From the NCBI RefSeq assembly GCF_016545825.1, contig NC_052615.1, positions 19,212,520 through 19,276,519 on the forward strand: a DNA stretch of 64,000 bases. The letters run 5' to 3'. Both the position numbers and the translations under genes were made by a program. This document shows positions 1 to 11,170 of this stretch, one piece after another. The stretch's first letter is position 1. Each line of letters begins with the position of its first letter. The notes beneath the pieces are model-generated. The model worked only from the letters and a program-made list of their open reading frames with translations. It had not been told where the DNA came from and ran no database searches. The DNA is from Eucalyptus grandis (taxonomy: Eukaryota; Streptophyta; Magnoliopsida; Myrtales; Myrtaceae).

Positions 1-826
1 GTAGTGCTAGTGGTCCGACTTATCATGGTAGTTGATTGTTGTCTCCAAGAATGAGAGCGCTCCATTTTGAGTGCTCGTTGGTGTGCATCTCCTAAGTCCC
101 AAATGTCGAGGACTTCCAAGGCGTCTTGAATGTAAAATTGAAGACCGTTCAAGTATTTGTTCACAAGCACATCCTCTGGGTCCTAGATATTGTTACGAAT
201 CACCAACTCATTGAATTCATTGGTGTATTGGTCCATCGTTCGCGTTCCTTGTTTTAGATTTTGGTACTGTTGGTAGAGCTCTCTCTTATATCCTTTGGGA
301 AGAAAATATTTTTGAATCTTGCCCTCCATCTTTCTCCACAAAGTGATTGGTGCTTTGCCAACGGCTTGGTGAGTTTTTTTTTTTTTTCACATCTCCACCA
401 AGCAATTGCCTTGCCTTGGAATCACATAGCAATGATCCCAACGCAACGATTCTCTGGAACATTTCGATGCTCAAACACCTTATTCACAAGTGTTAGCCAA
501 TCAACAATTTTATCAGGAGACTCATTACCTGTAAATTCTGGAACATCTTTCTTGACTTCCTTTTCCCAATTTGGCTCACGAATATGTTGTAAACGATGTC
601 GAACATGCCTCTGACCGTGAATAGATTGAACACTCTCCGAAGAGGAAGAGTCACCATGGGAATCTTCAGTCCTGGAACGGGGTGGGGAATTATTTGCTTC
701 AGCCCTCAAACGCTGAACTTCTTGCGTCAATTCGTCAATTTGTTGTTGCATATTCTCAGCGAGTGTGTGCAATTTATTGAGGGGAACGGTTCTGCCGCCA
801 CGACGCCTAGCTTGTCTTGGAGGCAT
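1..826 (-). pseudogene. gag: Ty3/gypsy gag, N-terminal and capsid part, degraded
   Basis: The likely start is the ATG at 826-824, 17 bases past the primer-binding site, opening with an arginine-rich MPPRQARRRGG. A short coiled-coil-like stretch follows (QQQIDELTQEVQRLRAE), then a Ser/Glu/Arg-rich linker, then the capsid homology region (KDVPEFTGNESPDKIVDWL). A TGA at 424-422 ends the first open segment. Capsid-like sequence continues in shifted frames to base 1 (for example DQYTNEFNELVIRNNI, a stop, DPEDVLVNKYLNGL, and AHQRALKMER). That order matches the retrotransposon gag domain of plant gypsy elements. The zinc knuckle would lie to the left of the window. The frameshifts and stops make a functional protein impossible. 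Confidence 0.85.
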
Positions 827-842
827 TGTCCTCTCCTCCAAA

Positions 843-854
843 GCTCTGATACCA
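843..854 (-). other. Primer-binding site (tRNA-iMet type) of G1
   Basis: The minus strand reads TGGTATCAGAGC, the exact complement of the 3' end of plant initiator tRNA-Met. It sits two bases inside the LTR edge at 857. This fixes the element's orientation and LTR boundary. Confidence 0.9.
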
Positions 855-856
855 AA

Positions 857-1606
857 TGATACAAGCCTAGGGGAGGCTTTCTCAAACAATAGGATCGGCA
901 GAGTGACTCGCACACGGAAACAGGACAAACAGGAATTTCAGCACTGCGCGAGCTCAGGAGAATAGTCGTATCTTTGTCGATACAGATTGGATCGACCTGA
1001 TTCCAAAGCCAAATGAACAAAGACTTCTTGATCTAAAATTTTTCTGTTTTGGGTTTTCTGAAATAAGCACTGTAGGATAGTCGAAATTGGGTTGGAAGTA
1101 ACGAACAGAATATGAAAAGATAGAAACTGAAGTTGAGGGGGCACCGATTCTTCTAGATCGATGACTGCAACTATTCAAGGATGCAGATTTTGAAAGCTCC
1201 GACTCTTCAAGGATGGAGTGAAAACTCTTCTAGGTTTTCAAGGATATGAACTCTACAAGGTTCACGATACTTACTTCAAAGCAAAGTTTTCATTTATCAA
1301 AAGTCATCTGTCATCTACCAGGAATTGGATGGCTTATATCATCAAAGAAATAAGGATAGAGCATTGAAACTAGGAGAAATAGAGGAGCATTGAAACTAGG
1401 AGAAATAGTAAAGGGCATGGAAACTATAAACTAGTAAAAGAGCATGGAAACTATAAGCTAGTAAAAGCGTCACGCGAGCTCCCAAGGTGTCTTTCAAGCT
1501 TCCGGAATGGACTCAAGATATCGTTACAGCTTCTCGGTTTCGTCGAGTTTGAATGCGGGCCGATCTTCTTGGTCAAGAGAGTTGGTCTTCAATGCGGGCT
1601 GCATCA
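857..1606 (-). repeat. 5' LTR of gypsy G1
   Basis: The inner edge is fixed by the primer-binding site. Read on plus, the LTR starts TGATAC at 857 and most likely ends GCATCA at 1606; 1608 (CATCACA) is the alternative. The termini form an imperfect TGATRC/GYATCA inverted repeat. Length is about 750 bp. A TATA-like GATATAAG lies on the minus strand near 1336-1343. Short direct repeats (GCATGGAAACTATAAACTAG type) run from about 1362 to 1468. Confidence 0.7.
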
Positions 1607-1768
1607 CAAGTAATACCATGCAATCCCCAATTGATGTTTGCGTTTGCAACACAAGTTTGGCACTTATTTGCAGCACAGTCACCTTATGAAGAGTTTTTGC
1701 TGAGACAATTCTTCGAGCAAGATTATGAGGAATATGAGCCAACTGTCTTTTGGGGGTTCCATTTGTGA
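1607..1768 (+). pseudogene. ICMT: Isoprenylcysteine carboxyl methyltransferase, last-exon fragment
   Basis: ICMT methylates the C-terminal prenylcysteine of CaaX proteins at the ER membrane. The reading frame here ends at TGA 1766-1768 and matches the C-terminus of plant ICMT (STE14 family). It shows QVIPCNP where the family has QVMLCNP, then a hydrophobic stretch ending in VWHLFAA, then the tail signature SPYEEFLLRQFFEQDYEEY. The family's final xVPSGVPFVx is replaced by an unrelated PTVFWGFHL, so the tail is damaged. Everything upstream of QV is missing: gypsy LTR sequence begins directly at 1606, so the exon was split by insertion of G1. The frame stays open upstream into the LTR only by chance. 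Identification rests on motif recall, not an alignment. Confidence 0.72.
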
Positions 1769-2206
1769 AGTGAGTTCCGCATCTTAAGGTCTCAGGAAAG
1801 AGTGCAGCATCCTAGATTCAATTCATATTGTCTGTTGGAGGCCTCAATGCAGCTACTTGGATTGGATTTAACAATGTTAATGCATCTATTTGTTAGATGA
1901 AACTCTGTGAGCCCCCCCCATCTACAAATTGGACTAGTTATAAGTTGTACGGCACAATTTTACAAATTGAGAAATCATCTTCGCTTAGCATGTTTCTTTT
2001 GAAAATTTTTGTGCACACTTAACTTTCTGCATGAAGGCTTGTCATTCTTGTCCCTAGTTCTCTCCTTTGTTATGTTTGTGCTTTATTCACAACATGCTTT
2101 ATATTGATTTATCAAGATGGCAAGCTGATGGAATGGTTGAGTGGTACATGGTCTAATTTCCCAAATCAAATCTTTGTCTGTTAACTCCACGATATTCGCA
2201 TGGTTG
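1769..2206. other. Intergenic or 3'-UTR-like stretch, no gene seen
   Basis: AT-rich sequence directly downstream of the ICMT fragment, with no long open frame and no recognisable repeat. It may be the old 3' UTR and downstream flank of that gene. Confidence 0.4.
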
Positions 2207-3261
2207 TTATTTTTTGTTTTCTCTTGGTTTTCTTGCTTATTCGGAGCAAGTAAAACTATGTGGCAGTAGACATCATACCAGATTAAAAGAATTAGACACT
2301 AATCAAAGCAAACTGAAGATTATAGAAACAAAGAGAGAAATATCAACCACGATGGACGGCCAATCCACTACCCTCAATATATACGGATGAAACTGATATG
2401 TGCATCGTAACAACAAAGAAACAATCACTTTGAGGATGTCAATTCTTAGCACCTTGACTGACACAATTATTTATTCACTTCTATATTGTCACAAAATCAC
2501 CACAAGGTGGACCTACAATATATGCAGATGCTCAATAGTCAGAAAAATTGAGAAAAACAGCACCATTTAAAGCCAAGATGGCTACAAATGGCCCAAGATA
2601 CCTACCACAACCGCACTTACAAGAGATCAATACCTACCGCAGATGTATCTATAAACTTAAACATTAACATCACACCGAATTCTACTGAGTAGAATTAAAA
2701 AAAAAAAAAGAACTAACCTTCGGACGTATGAAACTGAAGATTATTTTTTGTTTTCTCTTGGTTTTCTTGCTTATTCGGAGCAAGTAAAACTATGTGGCAG
2801 TAGACATCATACCAGATTAAAAGAATTAGACACTAATCAAAGCAAACTGAAGATTATAGAAACAAAGGGAGAAATATCAACCACGATGGACGGCCAATCC
2901 ACTACCCTCAATATATACGGATGAAACTGATATGTGCATCGTAACAACAAAGAAACAATCACTTTGAGGATGTCAATTCTTAGCACCTTGACTGACACAA
3001 TTATTTATTCACTTCTATATTGTCACAAAATCACCACAAGGTGGACCTACAATATATGCAGATGCTCAATAGTCAGAAAAATTGAGAAAAACAGCATCAT
3101 TTAAAGCCAAGATGGCTACAAATGGCCCAAGATACCTACCACAACTGCACTTACAAGAGATCAATACCTACTGCAGATGTATCTATAAACTTAAACATTA
3201 ACATCACACCGAATTCTAATGAATAGAATTAAAAAAAAAAGAACTAACCTTCGGACGTATG
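2207..3261 (+). repeat. Tandem duplication of a 534-bp unit (unit X)
   Basis: Unit 1 (2207-2740) and unit 2 (2741-3261) run in parallel almost base for base. Both start TTATTTTTTGTTTTCTCTTG and both end at CTTCGGACGTATG. Visible differences are few, such as single-base changes and a shorter A-run before AAGAACTAACC. A more diverged inverted copy lies at about 44700-45165 and the beginning of another at 59690-59727. In those places it sits next to LARP6-like exons, so X is probably intron or leader sequence of that gene copy. Confidence 0.9.
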
Positions 3262-3467
3262 GTAGTCGCCAGTGGGGTGCCTATTGGTGGGGCTTGGGAA
3301 GGCGATGGTGGGAGGCGGTGGCGTTGGCGATGTTCGCGTTTAGGAGCAAGGGGCACTTCGTGGAGGGAAGAGAGAAAGAAGGAGTAGAGCGACCTTTGCT
3401 CGCGAAGAGGGAGGCCAAAACGTGAGCAGGGGTCGTCAGCGTTGGGGTTGGCCAGCAAGGGTGCTCT

Positions 3468-3503
<36 letters not shown>

Positions 3504-3800
3504 GGGAGGTTATGAGAGGGAGTCGAAGGGGCGTTGGCTTCAGCGTCGGGGGCGTAGGCGGAGGCGGAGGTGGAGGCGTTGACGTCGGCGTTGGAGTCGG
3601 GGCTGAAGGCTTCAATTGGTGGAGGGGCATCGGCATCGCGGTTCACTGGAAGAGAGGCACGATTTGCGGAGGGGGGAGAGGGAGAGAGAGAGTGGAGCAG
3701 AGGGGAGGTCACGAGAGGGAGGTGGAGGAGTGTTGGCAGCATCCACGTCAGGGTTGGGGGCGATGGAGGCAATCGGTGGAGGTAAAGGCGGAGGGGCTAA
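3262..3800 (-). repeat. GC-rich leader-like block with degenerate internal repeats
   Basis: Read on minus, this is Pro/Ser/Ala-biased, CT-rich sequence. It repeats a motif of the type CTCTCTTCC..GTGAA/CGC..CCCCTCC several times and contains a (GA)n run at about 3473-3500. The counterpart is 44026-44695 on plus, which has the same order relative to unit X (block, then CGTCCGAAG followed by GTTAG, then X). It may be the first exon or leader of the duplicated gene, with GAAG|GTTAG as a possible donor. Long open frames exist here on both strands, but composition explains them. Confidence 0.55.
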
Positions 3801-3990
3801 ACCTTTATTTTTTTTCTTTGAACTGGGTGCCAACGGTTTGGTTCGATTTGGTTCTTCAAAAAAACCAAACTGAACCAAACCATTAGAAAAAACTTACGAG
3901 CTGAACTGAATGAGATCCGAACTGGAATTTCAGTTTAGTTTGGCTTTTTGGTTTTTGGTTTTCAGCTTTTGGTTTTCGGTTTTTTTTTTT
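3801..3990. repeat. GGTTTGGTT-rich low-complexity repeat
   Basis: Dense GGTTTGGTTCG / AACCAAACC alternation forms partial hairpins, followed by poly-T tracts (about 3968-4004). A similar but not identical GGTTCGGTT-rich block lies at 14582-14756. Such blocks are common in plant miniature transposons, but no clean terminal inverted repeats are visible here. Confidence 0.5.
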
Positions 3991-4385
3991 TTCATTTTTT
4001 TTTCAGTTCAGATCTAAATTCAATATGTCACACGCATGTAGTTTTACACATGCTATACAATTTCTCGTATCTTCCCGTCCATGCAAGCATGCGGTTTGCA
4101 GTGTACGTAGGTTGCTTCATCTTCATGCATGGCCCTGCATTGAGCCCAGAGAAAACTAGGCCAGACGATCATGGAGATCATCAGTCATCATTTCGTCCTT
4201 GGAAAACACCGAAGACAAAGAAGGAACATACACCGCTTCTTCTTCCTCTTCTTTTTGAATCCATCGTCGCTCTTTCATCTTCCTCGCATCAAAAGAACAA
4301 ACTCTTGCATCGAAGAAAGTTGATACTTTATCAGCAATTTTAATGATTGTATTCTGTCCATTAGCTAATTGGCCAACAATGTCCG
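3991..4385. other. Flank upstream of the DRP4-like gene, separated from it by C1
   Basis: Single-copy-looking sequence ending in GTCCG, which pairs with GTTCG after C1 (14261-14265) as the target duplication. Without C1, this stretch would directly precede the TATA box and DRP4-like start at 14291-14393. It therefore probably holds part of that gene's promoter. No coding sequence is seen. Confidence 0.5.
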
Positions 4386-5324
4386 TGTTGGAGAAAACTC
4401 CTTTATTGTTTTTGCAGTTGACAAAACTTTTCCAAAGTCTAGTCTAAAGACTTCCAGACTCTAGCGTCAAAGTCTGAAGATCGCCAGACTTTAGGTTCAA
4501 AGTTTGCCCATACTAACAGTTTCTAGACTGAAGAATGAAGACCTATCTAGATGCAAGATTATATTTATTTCTTCGAGGATTCGATTCGTATGGCTTATGG
4601 ATGGCCTTCTGGTTGGATACATAACCTACTTGATCGATTATCTTTATTGGAATCAATTTCAATAATCAAATCTTTTTGAAGGCAAGTAAACTTAGAAAGT
4701 TCTACTTATGGAAATCAAGATCTTAATTGTATGGACGAACATGATTGACAGGCTTTCATCTCAATCATCAAATGACTCGAGATCTCCTTAATTGATTCTG
4801 TCCAACGAGTAGATTGGAAGAATTCCTTTGGAAAGTGCCAACGGTAGTATTGGCATGAATGAGTATTTAAGGTGAAACTCTCTAGTTGTTCGAAGAGAGC
4901 ACTGAAGAAAAATTTCAAAGTTTGAAACTTCATAGTTCCTTGCTATTCATTTGGTAAGCTCTTAACTGTACTCAAAAGAGAGATAAAATCTTCGTGAGAC
5001 TTCGTGAGAGAATAGTAGACTCTCTTCACCTTGAAGTTGAGATCACGAGTTGTAAAATCTCTTTGATTTTTAGTGGAATCTAGCCAATAGGCTGTCAGTG
5101 CGGGAGAGTGGACGTAGTCGTGATCTAAGCTGAATCACTATAAACCTTGTGTTCTTATTCTCTTCTTTAACTCCTTTATTTTGTTTGAAGTTTTATCTAA
5201 TTGTTAAATTATGAATTCATTCATAGTATATTATTCTCAAAAAGCAAGTCACTTCCATTAATATTTGCAAAAATTTTAATCCACACATATTCACCCCCTT
5301 TAGGTGTTACTACTAGCCATTTCA
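4386..5324 (+). repeat. 5' LTR of copia C1
   Basis: Starts TGTTGGAGAAAACTCC and ends CTAGCCATTTCA. It parallels 13330-14260 along its whole length with scattered substitutions. Length is 939 bp. Confidence 0.92.
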
Positions 5325-5338
5325 ATTGATATAAGAGC
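5325..5338 (+). other. Primer-binding site of C1 (decayed)
   Basis: ATTGATATAAGAGCC follows the LTR directly. The sister element C2 has ATTGGTATTAGAGCC at the same place, which resembles the initiator tRNA-Met complement TGGTATCAGAGC. Confidence 0.7.
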
Positions 5339-5379
5339 CTGTGTACTTATTTATGTTTTCCTTCTAAAGCTAAAGATCT

Positions 5380-6608
5380 ATGTCTAGTATTTTGGCTCCA
5401 GGTTTGGTTGAAGGCCAAAGCAACACCAGACCTCCTTACTTTGATGGGAAGGAGTACAACGTGTGGAAAAACAAGATGAAGACATTCCTAAAATCAAAAG
5501 ATCCCCTGAAATGGGATGTGGTAGAAAAATGGATCAATTCCAAAGCTACATCAACCTTAGAAAGAGAAAAGGAGTTGTAGATGCGGGTGAATTGACACAA
5601 GAAGAATTAACCAAGAGACAAGCTCTTGATGCTAAAGCTATCTACTCCTTATACTGTGCTTTATCTCCTACTGAGTATAACTGAATTTCTTCTTGTGAAA
5701 CGGCAAAAGAAGTTTGGGATAGCTTATACGTTACCTACGAAGAAACTAATTGAGTAAAGGAAACGAAAATCAATATTCTACTTAGATAGTATGAAGCGTT
5801 CAAGATGAAGCTTGGTGAATCCATCACTAATATGTTCAGTCGCTTCACAAAGATTGTAAACGGCCTAGCATATCAAGGACAACCAATCTTAGGACCAATG
5901 AAGGTCAATAAACTGCTGCATGGACTCTCCAAAGACTGGAATCACGTGAATACATCAATTAGAGAAACCCAAAGGATGATACCTCTTTTGGTAGATGAAC
6001 TAGTTGGCACACTTCAATCAAAATTGGAGCAAATCAATGAGGAAGAAGATCCCAAAGGTAAGAAATCAATTGTTTTGAAATCTAATGATGATTTGGATGA
6101 TACAAATTTAGAAGAAGACTTGGACGATGAAGATCTAGCGCTCATGATTAGGAAGTTCAGAAAGTTGAATAAGAAAGGAAAAAGATCCAACTGGAAGAAG
6201 CAGAGCACTAAAAAATTCAAGAAAAAACCAACTGAGGACAATGAAACCAGCCAAGATGTGATATGCTTCAAATGCAAGAAAAATGGGCATATCAGACCCA
6301 ACTGTCCTCTGTTGAAGAAGAAAGGAAGAAATGAAAAATACAAAAAGGCTCTCAAAGGAGAGACTGAGAGTGATACGAAATGCGAGGAAAGTGATGAAGA
6401 ATATGCCAACATTTGTCTAATGGCTAATTCAGAATCAGACTCAGACCTTGATACAGATTCTGATTCAAACTCAGACAACGAAATTGAGGTTAGCAATTTA
6501 AAAATTCTTATTAATGTTTCGAAATATATAGATGAACTCTATCTTAGTCTCAAAACCTCTCTTAAAAGGATTTCCGAACTAAAAATGGAGAATTCTATTC
6601 TCAAGTAA
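5380..6608 (+). pseudogene. gag: Sirevirus-type gag of C1
   Basis: The nucleocapsid/capsid precursor starts at ATG 5380, with the Sirevirus-like LAPGLVEGQSNTRPPYFDG. A stop at 5578-5580 and frame changes near 5580 and 5750 break the first third. The region 5805-6608 is open for 267 codons. It contains the capsid middle (MFSRFTKIVNGLAYQGQP), the PMKVNKLLHGLSKDWN block, a Lys/Asp/Glu-rich linker and one intact CCHC zinc knuckle (CFKCKKNGHIRPNC, about 6265-6306). A Ser/Asp-rich acidic region follows. Length and order match copia gag. Sister C2 has the same arrangement but a broken zinc knuckle. Confidence 0.85.
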
Positions 6609-7079
6609 CAGGAGACTCATTGGAAAGAAAAGTTTGAAACTCTAGATAAAAGTTTCGTTGATTTAAAAACAAACTCGGATTCTCTTTCAAAGGAGAATGC
6701 CTTTTTGAAATAAGACATTTCAAACATCAAAAAAAGATTTTCAATAGGATCTGAAAAGCTGGAGAAAATTCTTTTAGTACAAAGGCCTTACTTTAATAAA
6801 TCTGGTTTGGGAATGACTTTAAAACCATTCCATTAATCGATTTTCTAAAAGTTAAAGAATGAATTAGGCAAGGACCTACAAAGGCATTTTACAAAAATCA
6901 TTTTCAAAAGGTTTTTGTAAAACCTGTTGGCCGAAGTGCTGTCAAATATTCAAAGTGTAACAGCTCAGCATATTTCGAGAAGGAATGTCCCAAAGTTGGG
7001 AGAACTGTTAAGAGGAATTGGGCAAAGACTGTTTTTAACATTAACTCTACTGGACCCAGGAAAATATGGATACTAAAGA

Positions 7080-8354
7080 AAGCTTGAATTATTCTTTTGA
7101 TTACAAGTCACTATTAAAAAGAAGATCAAATGGTATTTGGATAGTAGTTGTTTGAGACACATGACTAGAGATTTGAGTTGCTTTATAAAGCCTGTTCAAA
7201 TAAATGATGGAAAAGTTTCTTTTAGCGGTAACAGCAAAGGAAAATCATTGGATGTGAAACTGTGAAGATTAGAAGCCTAACTATCAACAATGTCTCCTTG
7301 GTGGAAGGTCTAAATTACAATCTACTTAACATAAGCCAGCTTTGCGATACTAGATTCAAAATAAACTTCCAAGAAGGCATTCGTTCGGGATCTAGTAAAA
7401 TTTTCTCTCAATCTTTCACTGGATGAAGGCATGAGAATATTTACCTTTGGGATATAAAACCAGAGAGTTCTCAATGTCTTATATCCATTCAAGATGAAGC
7501 AAATCTTTGGCATTGAAAGCTTGGGATGTGAACTTGAAGCAAATTGACAAGATTTCATCCAAGAAGCTTGTTCGTGGTCTTCCCAACTTGACCTACCAAG
7601 AGTCTGAATTATGCACTCCTTGTGTTTTGGGTAAATAGGTTAGAAGTTCCTTTAAACCTGTAAATAAAGTTTCTACTAATCAAATTTTGCAGCTTTTGCA
7701 TATGGACCTCTTTTGACCAACCAGAACTTAAAGTATTAGTGGAAAGAAATACTGCTTAGTAATCATGGATGATTACTCTCGCTTTATTTGGGTTTACATT
7801 CTGGCAAATAAATCTGAAGCCTTCTCTCGCTTCTTAAAGTTTGCTAAGAAAGTTTAGAATGAAAAATGATATTCTATTTCAAGCATCCGAATAGACTATG
7901 GAGGTGAATTCGAAAATCAAGACTTTGCTAGATTCTGTGATAAATCTGGTTTCTAGCATATTTTCTCTTCTCCATATACTCCAGAACAAAATGAGGTTGT
8001 GTAAAGGAAGAATAGATCCTTGCAAGAGATGGTAAGAACCCTCTTAATTGAGAGCAAACTTTTCTCTCGATTTTGGGCTGAAGTAGTATTTATAGCTTGC
8101 TATATCATCAATAGAGTGTTCTTGAGGCCAATTCTAGAGAAAACTCCTTATGAAGTGTATAAAGAAAAGAAGCCAAATATTTGTTACTTCCATATGTTTA
8201 GCTATAAGTGTTATGTGTTGAAAAATGCAAATGATTGAACTGGGAAGTTTGAAGAAAAATTAGATGAATGATTTTTCCTTGGCTATTCAATCTCAAGCAA
8301 AACATACAGAGTCTTCAACAAGAAAACCCAAACTATGGAAAAATCTATGAACGT
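7080..8354 (+). pseudogene. pol: Copia protease and integrase of C1, heavily mutated
   Basis: The protease site appears near 7128-7180 as YLDSSCLRHMT, where the family has YLDSGCSRHMT, so the catalytic D-S/T-G is lost. The GAG-pre-integrase segment (about 7290-7640) and integrase core (about 7690-8240) can be followed through many stops. An open piece at 8020-8238 includes RTLLIESKLFSRFWAE and PILEKTPYEVYK, matching the end of the integrase core. Coding is then cut at 8354 by a solo LTR and resumes at 11171. Most stops look like single transitions. No active product is possible. Confidence 0.8.
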
Positions 8355-11170
8355 TGTCGCGACCTAAATTTCGGATGCACCACCTAAAACTAGGTTAATG
8401 GACTACTAAGTCTTTAAACTTAGTTCGGGTTCTCCCAAGCTCATACCAATTCGTGACTTAAGGTTTAAATATTTAACATGCAAAAGATTACTGCTACTAA
8501 TCAGTTTATGGTAGGTCGATTAGACACCTAAGTAAAATAATTGGAGGATTATTTTACTTCTACAAACCAGAGACTATGGGTACGTGGATTTGGTTACACT
8601 AGATTTTTCTAATGTCCTTTCGGTACCATTTCTTTTTATTTTTTTAAAAATGTTTTTGTATGCAGCTTGGATTTATTTTAACCTAAATTACTAACATGTC
8701 AAAAGGTGATTACAAGGGTGCTCAACCATTATTAAACATTCAATAAATAAAATAAGTTGCATCACACAAAACAAATGATTTTTTTTTTTTTTTTTTTGGG
8801 TTTTCTTTGAAATTAGAATTCTTTTATAAAAACGCATTTTTAACTACATGACCAAATTTTGCTAAAAATTTCTAATTAAATGATCCTATTATGCAAACTA
8901 GTTAATATGCATCTCATGACCTAATTATTATTTTTATATTAGAAATTCGGAATTAATAAAAACCCTAATTAAACTATCTAAAATTAATAATTTTCTAATT
9001 TAGTTTAGGGATTAATTTGATTTAAACCTCATCCTATCTTAGAAAATTATTTTTTATTTTTTATTTACTTTTTTAAAAAAGGATGAGATTATAAAAATAT
9101 GCCAACTTTATCTAAGACCCTATTTTTCTAAAAAAAAAAAAGAAGAAGAGTATTTAGGTCCAACACTAACCTATTTAAAAAGAATTATCGAAAAATGCAA
9201 TCTTAAAAATATAATCCTTAAAAAAGATAATTTACTAAACCTATATGTCTGATTTACTAAACCTATATGCTCATGCAGGATTTTGATTTTTGATTTTTTG
9301 ATTTTTTTAGTTTTTTAAATTGAGTAATTATTAAATATTGAATCTAAACAATCAATATAATCAACAAATAAAGGATTAAAGTAATCGAAAAAATAACCCG
9401 TTGTCTCACATGTCAAAGTAACAATTATTCTAACCCTAAAGAGGTTCAAAATAATTAAAAATCTGATCTAAAATCTTACGGATCAAATTAATAAGTATAT
9501 TGATTTAAGAATTAAAATACTATCAACAAACCCCAAAAATTAATATAATTAAAAAAATGATCCGACATCTTACGGATCAAATTAGTAATTACAATAATTT
9601 TGTTGAAAACCCCTACGCAGATAATGCCTACAAGATTTTATGAATATTAACATCCAATATTACAATTTAGATAACTAAACTTAAAGATGCTATCAAATAA
9701 AATAAAAAAATAACATAAAAAAAGAATAAACTAAACTACAAAAATGTGAAAAGTAAAAGTAAAACTAAAAAACTACCTAGGGGAAACAATGGTGGATGGT
9801 GTTGGGCGTGAGCTCGGGGCGTGAGTTCAGGGCAGTGGTGGAGGCAGAGCTGGATTGTGGGTTGTTGGGCAACGACGTTGGTAGCAGTGTGAGGCTCAGC
9901 TCGTGTCGGGGTGTCCTGGACTGCTAGGCGGCGACGACGTCGAGCCCGGTCCGAGGGTGCGGCGAATCGTAAGCGAAAGCTGCAAGCGCGATAGGGCGGA
10001 GCGTCGGGCGGGGTGGCCTTTGAGTGGTGGGCAGAGAAGCTCGGACGGAGGCACCGGTTTTTAGGTGTCTAGCAAGGTTGGATCGGTTAGGAGCTGGCGC
10101 TGGCGCAGCGGCTGTGGCAGCGTCGCGGGCGATGGAGGTTTCCAGAGCGGAGGCGTCGGAATCAGGGCTTTTGGGTGGAGATAGGGCCAGTGGAGGCAAA
10201 GTAGGGGCGCCAAGAGGGCGAGCGGGGCTTGATCGGCGCCGCTAGGTCGAGCGAAGATCTCGAGTGTGGGCGTTGAGGAGTGGATGGTTGGGCTAGCGCG
10301 AAGGATCTCAGACCGGTGGTGATTGGTAGATCCGGATGGGACAGGGGCAGCAACGTCGTTGCGGATTAGCCTCGTGGGTTCTTTGAGTCGCGGCCATCGG
10401 CCTGAAGAAACGAGTGGCGGTCGAGGGTTGAGGCATGGTGCTACACGTTGGGGGGGATTCGGTGGGACGACGATGGTGGAGGTGTGGAGCCGTCGTAGGT
10501 CGACGGACGCATGGGTGTGAGATCGGAGTGGCGCCGGTAGGAGGGTCGCTGAAGACCGGGCTATAGCGGCTTCGTGGCTCGGGCGGTGAGGCGGACGCGC
10601 GAGTCACCGGTGAGGCGAGCACGGGTTGTTTCGGACGAAGAAAATGAACTGTTTTTTTTTTTTTACACGACACTTCACCGGTCTTCTCACTTTTTCCACC
10701 TACCCACTTGTCAAACCACCCTCTTTCCTTTCTTTCTTTCTTTTTTTTTTTATCTTTTTTTTAATTTTCTCACGAAAATTTTCTACTCTTCGAATTTGCT
10801 CTAAAAAATTCCTTGAGTTACGAAAAATGAAGCTCTCGTTTATAATGATTCCATACGGCCGCTTTGTATGGTATTTTTCGAGTTTTCATATTTTGTCACA
10901 TTAAATCAAAGCTGTAAATTAGAGCATGATTTCGCAATCAGCTCGATTTTACTCAGATTTCTTCTATTTTGTAAAATTCTTGCTATATATTCACTTGATT
11001 TTTAAAATTGCTTTTGCATTTAACAAAATCCGAATAATCATCAGAATTTCAAATTTCCATGCATAATCAATCAAATCAATTTCCCTCATTTTTTATTTTT
11101 TCTTTTATTTGCTCTAATGCAATTTTTATTTTCCTTATTTTCCTAGATTTGCTAATATTTGGTGTCAACA
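8355..11170 (+). mobile_element. Solo LTR, family S, inserted in copia C1
   Basis: Begins TGTCGCGACCTAAATTTC and ends GGTGTCAACA, with no protein-coding internal region. It aligns in order with 48700-51396 and, inverted, with 15447-17148: the same start motif, an AT-rich first half, a GC-rich stretch (about 9780-10660), and the same end. Flanks AACGT (8350-8354) and AGCAT (11171-11175) are a decayed five-base target duplication. Removing the element restores the copia reading MNVKFQD across the junction. Length is 2816 bp. Long open frames in its GC-rich part are not genes. Confidence 0.82.

Larger units (their letters stand above)
1..1606 (-). mobile_element. Ty3/gypsy retrotransposon G1, 5' end only
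   Basis: On the minus strand the order is LTR (1606-857), a tRNA-iMet primer-binding site (854-843), and gag (from 826). This is the 5' end of an LTR retrotransposon whose pol and 3' LTR lie beyond the left window edge. Gag has several stops and frameshifts, so this copy is dead. The outer LTR edge falls inside an ICMT-like exon, so the element inserted into a host gene copy. Its target duplication cannot be checked because the other end is outside the window. Confidence 0.85.

Noticed and set aside
1553..1606. Upstream extension of the ICMT frame
   Set aside because: The bases belong to the gypsy LTR; the frame is open there by chance.
3281..3772. A 163-codon Pro/Ser/Ala-rich frame on minus
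   Set aside because: Repetitive CT-rich sequence; frames are open on both strands. Kept only as a leader-like block.
9924..10673. Several long overlapping frames on both strands
   Set aside because: They lie in the GC-rich half of a solo LTR; frames on both strands reflect scarcity of stops, not coding, and differ from those in the related copy at 50110-50740.
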